Shown piece by piece: positions 13,494 through 23,500 of a stretch of 64,000 nt of DNA. Position 1 is the stretch's first letter; every line of letters starts with the position of its first letter. The position numbers and the translations under genes are program-made. The DNA comes from Paroedura picta (lineage: Eukaryota > Chordata > Lepidosauria > Squamata > Gekkonidae), in contig NC_135373.1 of the NCBI RefSeq assembly GCF_049243985.1, forward strand, positions 100,559,213-100,623,212, read 5' to 3'. The notes below the pieces were generated by a model. It worked only from the letters and a program-made list of their open reading frames with translations, made no database searches and had not been told where the DNA came from.

Positions 13494-13530
13494 TATTAAA
13501 TGAGAACTGACATTTAACTAATGTCCGGCT
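13494..13530 (+). terminator. Candidate distal poly(A) site of CBX7
   Basis: ATTAAA at 13494-13499 sits at the end of a 3'-UTR-like block (about 12640-13500) with T tracts, and is followed by a T-rich stretch containing TCCTGTCTTTATTTTG. If used by CBX7, the 3' UTR would be about 9.7 kb. A nearer site cannot be excluded. Confidence 0.35.
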
Positions 13531-15334
13531 TCCTGTCTTTATTTTGACCCTCTTTGTTCTCTGCTGGCCCTCCTTTCTAAAAGCAGCTAATTGTTGCCCC
13601 TGTGTGTGTGTACTCATTCAATATCTTGAGAAATAATATTGTACAGTATAATGCGCTGCTTAGGGTGTTTGGGGTTGGAGGCGAAAGTCTTATGTTTTTA
13701 ATCCCTCCTTGGCTGTGAAACCCACTGTCTTGCAGCAGAATCTGCCTCTAGGTGTAAACATGAGGACAAAATATTTCTCTAAGTTCTTTGGGAAGGTATG
13801 TATGGGGGAGGGGGTGATTAAACTTTTTCAGAATGCCAGGTTTTACAGTTCTTCAGGAGAGGTGGTGGGTTTTGAAAGGTGGGTGTGTTTGTTTAAGCTG
13901 CTTAGGCAAGGGGTACAAGTAACCTGTTTCACTTTAGGTAGTAGAGAACTCCCCCCATCAACAAAGAGTTGGCTATGCCAGCAGTAGAGCACCCACTGAA
14001 GTCCTCTGAGTATTAGGGCACCATCTCTTTGATTAAATTGCTGGCATTATGGAGAAAAATTTTATCTACCTATGGCATTGAATTTGATACAAGCACACCT
14101 TTATATCGATTTCTTGGTATTTCCAGTGTAGGCTGGAAATCAACAGCCAATGACTTTATTCTGCATTGTTTGTGTGGCGTTGTTAGAATCTTGAAAGGTG
14201 TTCACTTGTTCTCTTCTGAGCACTTGCTGGAAGACGATACATGAGTGAATTGGTTGTAAGTAAGGTTCTTGATACCTCTTTGATAATTCCCACTTTGGGG
14301 CTCTATATGAGTGGAAAGGTAGCACAGAAATGTTTTAGGTACATAAATATATCCAGGTGAGCAAAGGATAAAGCTTTTCAGATTCCCTGATGTTTTGTTA
14401 GTATTAAAACAACTGCTTCTGGTGTAGGGGGGCAGGGGTGGTGTTTGAACTGGAACTGTGGGATTGGGAGGGAAGATGACATCATTTCCACACTCTAACA
14501 ATTGGTCCCAGTTCAGTGGGGTGGATAGTCACACAGTCTTCACCTCTCTTTTCTTTCATACTTTGTGTATAGCTCTTGTAGAATCACAGTGGCATATCTT
14601 CAAAGCTGCTTTGGGGAGACTAGTTGCACAATCCTAAAAAACATTGAATAGACCCAAGCAGGACAATGAGGTACAAATTCATTCGCAGTTCCTGCAGCCA
14701 CACAACAAATCTGGAACTCAGGAGCGGGCTGAAAAACAATGTGAAGATCATATTAGAAATTCAGTTTGTATATTGTTTTGTTTTGTATTGTGGATGCCAT
14801 TAAAGGTTTTTGTATTGTATTGTATATATTAGAAATCCCATTGAGTGCATGCAAGCCCCAAAATGACAGAAATCGCTCCTTGGATTGTGACCCCGATCTC
14901 CATAGCTGCCAAACTAAATGGAAGAGTTTGGCAAAAGAAGAAATCCAATAGATGTTTAAAGAAAATGAGTCCTAAGCTAATATCAATGATATCAAGCAGA
15001 AGCTTTCCTAATCAGCTGTTTCTTTCCAGTTTATGCTGGAATAAGTTCTGTTTGTTTCTAAGGTGCTAACAGTCTCTTTATTTTGCTGCTACAGACTACC
15101 CATCTGGAATTATCATAATGGATGTTAAGTGGTTGAGGTCACAGGCTAGCTATCTGGACTCCTCTTATCTCAGCCTAATGTAACTTGTGCAGAGCACCAT
15201 GGAAAATTCAAATGGCCATAATGTGCCCAATGCAATATTAAACAAGCAGATTTCTAAATATAGCTGGTGTTCAGGAGACACATAGCTTCAATGGAAATTA
15301 ACATGAAGGATTCACCAGCCTCAAAAGTCTCTGA

Positions 15335-15490
15335 ACTCCTGCTGGCAGAATCCGAGTGGGTAGCACCAGGGCCTCTTCTGTTGTGGCACCCATGCTTTGG
15401 AGCTTGCTTGCCTTCTTTTAGTCTTTGAGATGGCAAGCAAAAACATGTTCATTTTCTTAAACCTTTTTGTGGGTTGCCTTGTTTTAGAAT
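15335..15490 (+). mobile_element. L2-clade LINE fragment (reverse transcriptase C-terminus)
   Basis: Plus-strand translation contains RVGSTRASSVVAPMLWSLL, which follows the well-known C-terminal pattern of L2-type reverse transcriptases (STRAFSVVAPxLWNSLP), and then LRWQAKTCSFS. It is a short, decayed piece with stops after this motif. Confidence 0.55.
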
Positions 15491-16602
15491 GTAATAGATG
15501 CTCCTTCTCCCTGGGTTCTCTGATAGAGGTTATTTGTATTTCCTTGCTAGCAAACAGTTCTAACGACTTTCTCTGGGGGAGGAAGGGGGTTGAAACTCTA
15601 CTTCTGGCTTTATCATGGTCTGTTTTTCCTATTTTGTCATCTTTTGCAATTTTTTTTTGCTTGGGTTTAAGTGTTTAATATTCTACTTAAAAATATGACA
15701 GTGCAATACATCTGCCATCTGCCCTCTTGTATATGCTTACTCAGGATGCAAATATTTTTAATTCAGATTTAACGGAGGTGATCTGATACTAGTTGTGTTA
15801 TCAGTAGGATACTCTTAGATCTGCTGTATTAACTGCTGTATTAATTGACACATTCAACATTGGAATGAAGAGGTGGAGTATGAGAAATGCACTGTTTTTA
15901 TAGCGAAGATATCTGCAGTATCAGCCTACTGGAACAAGACAGGTAGTCTGCCAAAAAGTGCTGCAGAAGTTATGAAGCAGTCAAATAAGTAATACCAGAC
16001 CTAAAATGATCTTGAGCAGCTCGTCAAGTTGCTTTGTGGGCAATTAACCTTCCTTGTATTATTAGGAACTGGATTTCTCTCTCATCTACCAATTTTGCTG
16101 TCGATTTCCAGATGCTCCCAAACAGGCCTGTCACTCCAAGTTTCTGTTTCCAAAGTGGCCAGCCAGATGTGTCTGGGAGCTTGCACAAAGGTGATGGCTT
16201 TTTCCAAGTGATACACACACTATCACCACACCTGTCGTTCTGAAGCACGTAGTCTAAGTGCTGTTCGGCTATAGCTAATAGACCTGTCCTCCATGAGTTT
16301 CTCTAATTCTCCTTAAAAATTATCTAAGCTAGTGGCAATATCTAATAGAGTTTGTTGCTGAATCCACTTTAAAAATGGTATTATCTTTTGAAACTCACAT
16401 GGATTGTTCCTTGAACACAAATCAATTCATACTCAAGGAATTGTGTCCCCAGACCAAAGTAGGAAATAGGAAATACATACACAGGTAATGTGTCTATAGT
16501 CTCACCATACAGATCAGTATATATTCTCTGTATTGTTATGGTAGTTTTTCTTCCTCTCATTTCAGATTCGGCTTTTACTTCCTTTCCACTTGAAGAATGT
16601 GC

Positions 16603-16800
16603 AATAAGAACATAAGAGCCTCTAGATCAGGCCAACAGTCCATCTAATCCAGCGCCCTGTCTCACACGGTGGCCAACCAACTCCTTTGGAGGGCCGGTCA
16701 CAAGGCATAGAGGCCTCGGACTTCCCCTGGTGTTGCCTCCTGGCTCTGGGATTCAGAGGATCAGTGCCTCTGAACGTGGACGTTCCCCTCAGTCACTATG
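16603..16800 (-). mobile_element. CR1/L3-group LINE 3' end, antisense
   Basis: The plus strand reads AGAACATAAGAGCCTCTAGA, then CAGGCCAACAGTCCATCTAA and CGGTGGCCAACCAACTCCTT. This is the complement of the LINE tail that reads GGATTAGATGGACCACTGGT and CTTATGTTC at 48290-48332. It is 5'-truncated. Confidence 0.65.
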
Positions 16801-16924
16801 GTGACTTCTTCCTCTTCTTCCTCATTTCTCGGAATGACTCCCAAGGATATTTTTCATGTATATGTATCTTAAAACCAAGATCTTAATACAACTCAGATTG
16901 TTTCAGTTCACACAGATTAAATTA

Positions 16925-17215
16925 ATTCAAAAGAAATTCGTCTAAACACCTGGAAGAAGTTCCTGACAGTTAAGCGTTTTCTCAGTGGAACAGGCTTCTT
17001 CAGCAGGTGGTGGGTTCTTTGAAATTTCTTTTAACATCTTTGGACATTTTTAAACAGAGGCTGGATAGCCATCTGAAAGAGGTTGATTCTGTGAAGGCTC
17101 AAAGGGGTGGCAGGTTACAGTGGATGAGCAATAGGGTTGTGAGTGTCCTGCATAGTGCAAGGGGTTGGACTAGATGACCCAGGGGTACATCCCAACTCTA
17201 TGATTCTATGAGATT
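16925..17215 (+). mobile_element. CR1 LINE 3' end
   Basis: It shows the end of the CR1 ORF2 pattern (GGAACAGGCTTCTTCAGCAG, then ACAGAGGCTGGATAGCCATC) and the diagnostic 3' end GGGGTTGGACTAGATGACCC followed by CTCTATGATTCTATGA. The 5' part is truncated, as usual for CR1. Confidence 0.85.
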
Positions 17216-18174
17216 ATATGAAATGGTTAAAAAATAATAGAAGACAAAAAGGCATTGAGAAATTTACCTCTGCCAATCCACTTTTATCTAGGTCTTCCTT
17301 TAATCTTGCCAATGCTCCTCATTTTTGTGTGCACCATCTGTTATATCCCACATAGCTCATATGGGACATTATGAATGTTATGCACACCAGTGAGGACCAT
17401 TGGCAAGATTCATGTGGGACAGAAAAAAACTTGCTTTTCTAGAGAAAAGGAATCACTTGGTAATTCTGATATGGTTACATTTCCAGGCAATGTATAGACC
17501 AAATATCCTTAATGAAAATATGGAGACCAAAAGTTAGGAATTCCTTCTCTAGCAGCAATAGCTATGATGTTCATTGTTTGGTTATTAGTATAACAAAGTA
17601 TATTTAAAAGAACATGTACTAATGTACTAATGATATCTAAATGAAGAGACAGTCTTCCTATAGGGACCTAAGCTGCCTTTTCCAACAGATTTGCTGGACA
17701 GAATTAAATAATTGTCTCTGAATCCCCTGGCAGGAAAAATAATCTAGCATGGAGATAATATAATGTGGCTGATGCACAGCTTCAGCAGTATCTAATAAGA
17801 AACTTCATTTTCTCAGGGCAATTAGTGTCTGATCTGGGGATATGTAATAATGGAAGCAAACTACACAGGACAATACTAGCAGGAGGTCAAGATCGACATC
17901 AAGGAAAAGTGAAAAGGTGAAAAAGAGTGGTGTCCCTGACAATAGTTAATATATGAAATCCGCCCCTCCAACCTGGCTTCAAACCGTGTGTTACAGGGAG
18001 CTGTGTTTCCTTGGTAAAGGCTACATGTAGACTTTGCTTAAAAGACTAAACACATTTGGTTGTCATTAATACTTTCCAGATGCCCCAAGAAAGTCCTGTT
18101 AAACACTTCCTTGGGGAAAACTAAATGTGCTTTGCCCTCCGTTTGCTTTTTATAGGCTCCTTGTGGTGGTAATT

Positions 18175-18560
18175 TCTAGTGTGTGTGTGAAATGCTGTCA
18201 AGCTGACTTACAGCAACCCTATGAATTAATGTCCTCCAAAATGTCTTGTGAACAGCCTCGCTCAGGTCTTGCAAACGGAGGGAAGTCAATCCATCTCATG
18301 TTGGGTCTTCCTCTTTTTCCTGCTGATTTCAATTTTTCCTAGCATTATTGTCTTTTCCAGTGAGTCTTGCCTTCTCATATGATCAAATTATAATAGCCTC
18401 AGTTTAGCAATTTTGGCTTTTAGGAAGAATTCAGGTTTGTTTTGATGTAGAACCCACTAACTTGCCCTTCTGACAGTCTGCATTATCCACCAAACTCTCT
18501 TCCAACATCACATTTAAATAAACTTTCTTCCAATTTTCACACCCCTACATAGTAATTGGA
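18175..18560 (-). mobile_element. LINE reverse transcriptase C-terminal fragment (RTE/L1-like)
   Basis: The minus strand encodes, over more than one frame, YEKARLTGKDNNARKN, LRLQDLSEAVHKTFWRTL and IHRVAVSQLDSI. This is the C-terminal signature of vertebrate LINE polyproteins (a WRSLIHRV-like end). Clade assignment between RTE-BovB and L1-like elements is not certain. The fragment is frameshifted. Confidence 0.5.
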
Positions 18561-18695
18561 ATATTAAGTCATGAATTATCCCTTCAGATTGTACTTAGTG
18601 AATGTACATGATCAGTATATTTTTGTCATCTATAAAATCCCCAAGGTCCCCTGTGTAAGCCTCCATGATTTGTGAACCTCCAAAACAGGTTTTTC

Positions 18696-19078
18696 ACCTA
18701 AGGCTGTGGTTCTCAACCTGGGGGTCGAACAACCCTTTTGCAGGAGTCGTTGCAGGGCAAGCAGCTTGGCAGGGGGGGGGGCCTCATTCACACAACAGTC
18801 TTGCAGAGTAGAGCTAGATAGAGGTTTCATCTGTCTGGAGCAGCGGAAAAGAGCGAGATTGGCATGGTGGGACAGGAGGCAAACTGAACTTAGAAACCCT
18901 GGGGGAAAAAAACAATTTATATACAATCATGATAATGAAACTTCATGCCATTGGTCAGTTTTGGTTTAATCTCTGTGAAAGAGCACTTGCATAATTTTAT
19001 GGTTGGGGGTCACCACAACATGAGGAACTATATTAAAGGGTCGCAGCACTAGGAAAGTTTAGAACCACTGATCTAAGG
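18696..19078. mobile_element. hAT element, 367 bp, with near-perfect target duplication
   Basis: The element 18704-19070 opens CTGTGGTTCTCAACCTGGGG and closes AGTTTAGAACCACTG, giving inverted ends. Flanks ACCTAAGG (18696-18703) and ATCTAAGG (19071-19078) differ at one base. It contains a G10 tract at 18772. No transposase ORF is present, so it is a non-autonomous internal-deletion derivative. Confidence 0.75.
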
Positions 19079-19729
19079 AGAGGTTAAAAGCCAAGAGCTG
19101 GCTTCTCAGAAACTGATGAAGAAAACAGGCCAAACTTGTAAACCAATCCTCAAAATTTAGTTCCATTTAATTTCCGTTCTTTGACATCCATGATGGTTGT
19201 CTGATCTGCTGCAGCTGGCTTGTTTTTGTTTGTTCTGCACCATCCTGAACATTTCCCCAGCTCTGTCCTTCCCCTTTGAGGCTGCCCAAAAGACTGAATA
19301 GGAATCAGGTGAGAGATGTGTCTGACCTCCTTGCACAGGGTAAACAGGAGACTGCTGTAAGGCGACAAATTCTGACCAGACCGGGGTTTGGAGGCTTCTG
19401 CCGGCCTATGCCTTAACGTTGCTTAAAGGTCTGGGAGGTTTGCGAAGTTTCTCTTTCCTGAGCAAGCTAGTAAACGACGCTATACAGCTTAGGCCAGACC
19501 TCTTTCAAGAAAGCCTCACAACGTGGACAGGCCTGGCAAGGCCGCCATCCCAATCGCCCCCAGGAGCAGAAGGAAAATGTTATTTCTGGATCCGCAGAGT
19601 TGGACTGGACAGGATCCGTTTTTCCAAAAAGAGCCATTGCACCGATTGCGTCATGCATCCTGAAAGCTGCCTAAGAGCCCAGCTTTGTAATGCAATTTAG
19701 TATGACTATTTTTTTTTGGAAACGAAAAC

Positions 19730-20516
19730 ACAAAACAGCCCCCTTCCCGCGACCCCACACTTTATGGGCCGCTCCGCCTGTCTCGGCGCAGGAGAAGGAA
19801 CGTGATGAGAGAGGCGGAGAAGCATAAGGCAGAGAGAGATGCCTATAATTGGGCAAGCGGGGGAGGGGGAATAGCGGGAAGCGTTTCCAGGAGAAAGGGG
19901 AGGGGGCGCTACGCCCGCCGGAGTCCGCCGTGTACTTTCCAGTCCTCGCGCGCCGCACGTCCAACCAACCTCCTCTGGCGCCTCAACGCGCGCGCGGCCC
20001 CTTTAAGATGCCGCGCCTGCGCCTTGCTGACTTCCCAGAAGGGTGGCGGGGGGAGCGAAGAGGAAAACCTTGGCAACGGCATTTGAAAGGGGAAAAAAAA
20101 AAAAACGGAGCGAGGGGGGGCGACGGAGAGCTCTTGGTGTCGTCACATTCGCCCCCGCCCCTCGCGCGGTCGCCAGGAGGCGAGCGCCAGAGCGATCCGA
20201 CGGCGCCTCTTTCCTCCTCCCCCCCACCGTGTCCGTGCGCGCGCGCACACGGGCGCACCTCCCTCCACAGATACCCGGGAGCGCGCTCCCACCCCCCCTC
20301 TGCGTGCGCGTGCGCGTGAGCCGTTCCAGCTCTCCGGGCCGCTTGTCGCGGGAGCAGCAGCAGCAGCAGCAGCGGCGGAAAAACCGCCCGCCCGCCCGCC
20401 CACCCCCGCGCAGGCAGCCCTCAGGAGGAAGGGGGGGGGGAGACGAAGGAGCGGCGGGCGGGATTATTATGGGCTGTGGGTGCCGCCGCGGCTGCTGCTG
20501 CTGAGGCTGAGCAAAG
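19730..20516 (+). promoter_or_regulatory. CBX6: CBX6 CpG-rich promoter and 5' UTR
   Basis: GC content and CpG density rise sharply from about 19730 and stay high past the CBX6 start codon at 20517. There is no clear TATA box, as expected for a CpG-island promoter. It contains alternating purine-pyrimidine tracts at 20235-20250 and 20301-20318, a (CAG)6 run at 20355-20372 followed by CGG units, and a CCGC repeat near 20385-20400. The exact transcription start is not determinable here. Confidence 0.75.
20355..20378 (+). repeat. CAG/CGG trinucleotide run in CBX6 5' UTR
   Basis: Six perfect CAG units (20355-20372) are followed by CGG units, about 145 bp upstream of the CBX6 ATG. They lie outside the coding frame proposed here. 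Confidence 0.85.
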
Positions 20517-23500
20517 ATGGAGCTGTCTGCAGTGGGCGAGCGAGTCTTCGCGGCGGAATCCATCATCAAGCGGCGGATCCGAAAGGTGAGCGGAGGGCCC
20601 GGTCTTGGCTCGCCTCGCCTGCCTCGCGGGTTGCTGCCGTTGCCTCCCTCTAACCGCTTCCCCCTTTGCCCCCCTCTCTCTTCCCCCCCCCACCCCTCCC
20701 GCTCGACTCCCCATGTTTTTCAGGGTCGCATCGAGTACCTGGTGAAATGGAAAGGCTGGGCTATCAAGTGAGTTCTCCCGGCGGCCGCCTCTCTGCCCCT
20801 GCCCCGTTCCCGCCTCCCGGGCCCGGCTGGGCGTCCCTTCTTTGGGTGCACGGACAAGCCATGCCTGCAGGGGGGCTTTCTGGCCCTCCCCCTCCCCCCC
20901 CACTCCTCCGCCTCAAGAGAGAGTCGTGTCTTTCTCGTCCTTTTTGGCTTGCGTCTGCCTGTAACTGTGTGCCTCTGCATCTTGGCAGGTACAGTACTTG
21001 GGAGCCTGAGGAGAACATCCTTGATGCCCGTCTTATTGCAGCTTTTGAGCAAAAGTGAGTTTAAGCAGATCACTGGGAAACAAAGGGGAGGGATAGGCAA
21101 GAGTTGATGCAAGTTTACATGCCAGGACTGAAATGCTTGTTTAACAACTAAATTCTGGTAACTCTCTCTAACAATGGTGTGTTTTCCCCACCTTTCCCCA
21201 AAGGGAACGCGAACGTGAGATGTATGGGCCCAAGAAGAGAGGACCCAAGCCTAAAACTTTTCTGCTGAAGGTAACTCTTACTTGAATAGTTTGGCCCACA
21301 TTGGATCTTTGCGGGTTGTAATAAGTTTAAGTTTCTATAGAAAACAAATGCAAGTAGGGAAAAGGGAGTGGGCAGAAATGAATTCACTTTGCTGCTTAGG
21401 GGCATGTGTGGCCAGGAATACTGTAAATTAGGAAGGAGGTGTGTCCTCTAATGATGCTACCCTTTGTAAGAGTAGTCTGAAGGTGCTCTGCATAGATTTA
21501 TAATGTTAATTTCCTTTTTGGTCTCCTTCATTATGGTTAAAAGCAACATTAATTCAAGCTAACACAGTGTGCTCTATTTCTGAACACTGTTGTAGTTCCA
21601 GCAATGATTACTCTAGGAGAAACAGCTATGTGTCTTTGCAAGCTATTCTTAATTTACTGCAGCACTTAACAAAAGCAAGCTAGCATTAACGATTAACTAC
21701 TATAATCATGATATAAACTCCTTTGATCACCATTTGAATCCTGCATCTGGAAAAGTAGCTTAATTTATTGTATTTCTTGACTGTTGTGAACTGCCCCGAG
21801 ATGACTGGGCTGACAGGGGCAGGTTATAAATTTAATAACAAATACATAATTTTGGATTGACAGTTACCATTACGTTCCACTTAGATACAAATTGTCAGAA
21901 TTCTTCATGAAGGATTATTCTTATGACTGTCAAATTTTTTAAAAGTTGTATGAATTGATTTTGGGTGGCTCTAAAAACAGATCAGAACTTTGCTATCCTT
22001 CAGTAGGCCTTATTTGAAACCCTTGTTAGCCAGTAGCTGTGCAGAGCTATGAAGATAGGCTGTGCCAGCTAATAATACTCAGAGTGTTGAATGGTATAAA
22101 TTCAGGTTTGAATTGTCTGGAGTTTCCTGATACTAATTGTGATCTTACCTACTTCCTCCAAAATGAAAAATATTAACTAGGCAAACCAAAGACTACTGAG
22201 ATGACAACTTGGATCTCTAACCCTGGTCTTATTTTTGTTGGCAAAAGTATTAAAGTTTGTATGTAAATCCTTTCCTAATCTTGCTAAGCTGTTAGTTGCT
22301 ATATGAGAGATGTGTTTTCGGTTCCTTTAACACCGGAATCTCTTACTGATCTGAATTTCAGAAGCATGGGCAGAAATATGACCCTCTCAGGGTTTGCAGA
22401 GCTGGCATTTAATCAGGATTTTTGTCAGTTTGGAAAGGAAGATCCATCATGGGAAGGAGAGTCTTAACCACAGATTTAAAGCAGCTCTTTGCAGTTTTTC
22501 AGGACTGAAAAAATCCTGTTTGCTTGAGTTCCTAATAACTTGGAATTATTCAGACTCTCATCTTAGTGAAGGGTTTAATATATTCAGGATTTGCAAAGAT
22601 GTCCGTCTTACATGTAGTTTTTAAGGAAATGGTCTGATGATAAATTGATTTGATACTCAAATTAGCTTAGTATTTTTAAACAGTTGAATTGTTGCTAGTG
22701 ATGCAGAAAATCATGGCCATTGGTATAATATCAAAATGGGGATCACCATCTTATAGATTCTTATAGGCTACTTAGTTCTCTGCACAGTGTCTTTGGGACC
22801 TGAATTGTAGGTTGTTGCATTTGAAGCCAGGCTCTGTAAGAGTTGTTCAATACTAAGAACTCTGATGGAGGACATGTATTCAGCTGTACTATCGCACACT
22901 CGGCACTGAAAGTAAGAGAAGTATAACTTTGAAGTATGGTAGATCTTTTTCTTATAACTTGAGAACATGTCACCTTTCCTTACAAGTGAAACTAGGCAGA
23001 GTTTACTGTCCCTCAATTCAAGTTTGGTAAACCTCTATGGGCCATATGAAAATGCTTTGGGTGATAGATCCTGCCCATGAATTGGACGTCCCTCCATTAT
23101 GAAACTAAGAAAGTTCCTTTGCTGTGTGGTTAGAAAATAATATCCAGTGAACAATTAGTAGTAGACTGACCATAGAGATCATAGAAGTCATGTGAAGCTT
23201 GCATTAGCTGTCATCTTCTCCAGATTCTTGTCTGTAGCAGGGTCCATAAAGAAATGTGCTTGTCTGGCCTATGGTTATGGTGGAAGACCAAACCCAAAGC
23301 CATTTCTGAAAGTGACAGCTTGGGTATTTTTCACCCAGCCTTTGTGATAGCAGCTAGGACTTTTCGTACCATCCTCAGGTTGGCTCATCCACCATTACTC
23401 TGGGCAGTAATGGCAACACATTTGTTTGTATCCTGTACCTGGCCAATCTAGTCTGCCCTTCTAAAATACTGTTAGGTATACTAGCACAACCATTTTACTT

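Larger units (their letters stand above)
3774..13520 (+). other. CBX7 3' UTR and downstream DNA
   Basis: No coding exon recognised. The stretch just after the CBX7 stop is T-rich and UTR-like, with a TA-rich tract near 4070-4105. AATAAA hexamers occur at 6974, 7271, 7914 and 10064, and ATTAAA at 13494. Interspersed elements present are a hAT MITE at 5931-6068, about 90-bp palindromic repeats near 6136 and 11275, and a relic near 9533-9655. Where the CBX7 transcript ends cannot be told from sequence alone. Confidence 0.5.
13531..19700. other. CBX7-CBX6 intergenic DNA
   Basis: No gene recognised. It contains LINE relics (L2-like at about 15335-15490, CR1-group pieces at 16603-16800 and 16925-17215, an RTE/L1-like piece on the minus strand at about 18175-18560) and a hAT element at 18704-19070. 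In mammals the syntenic interval carries the APOBEC3 cluster. No zinc-binding deaminase motif (HxE..PCxxC) was seen on either strand. Confidence 0.6.

Noticed and set aside
20003-20903. Several long open frames on both strands in the CBX6 promoter and first exons (up to 188 codons)
   Set aside because: They come from CpG-island composition and consist of homopolymeric A, G, R, P and S runs. The true coding exons are explained by CBX6.
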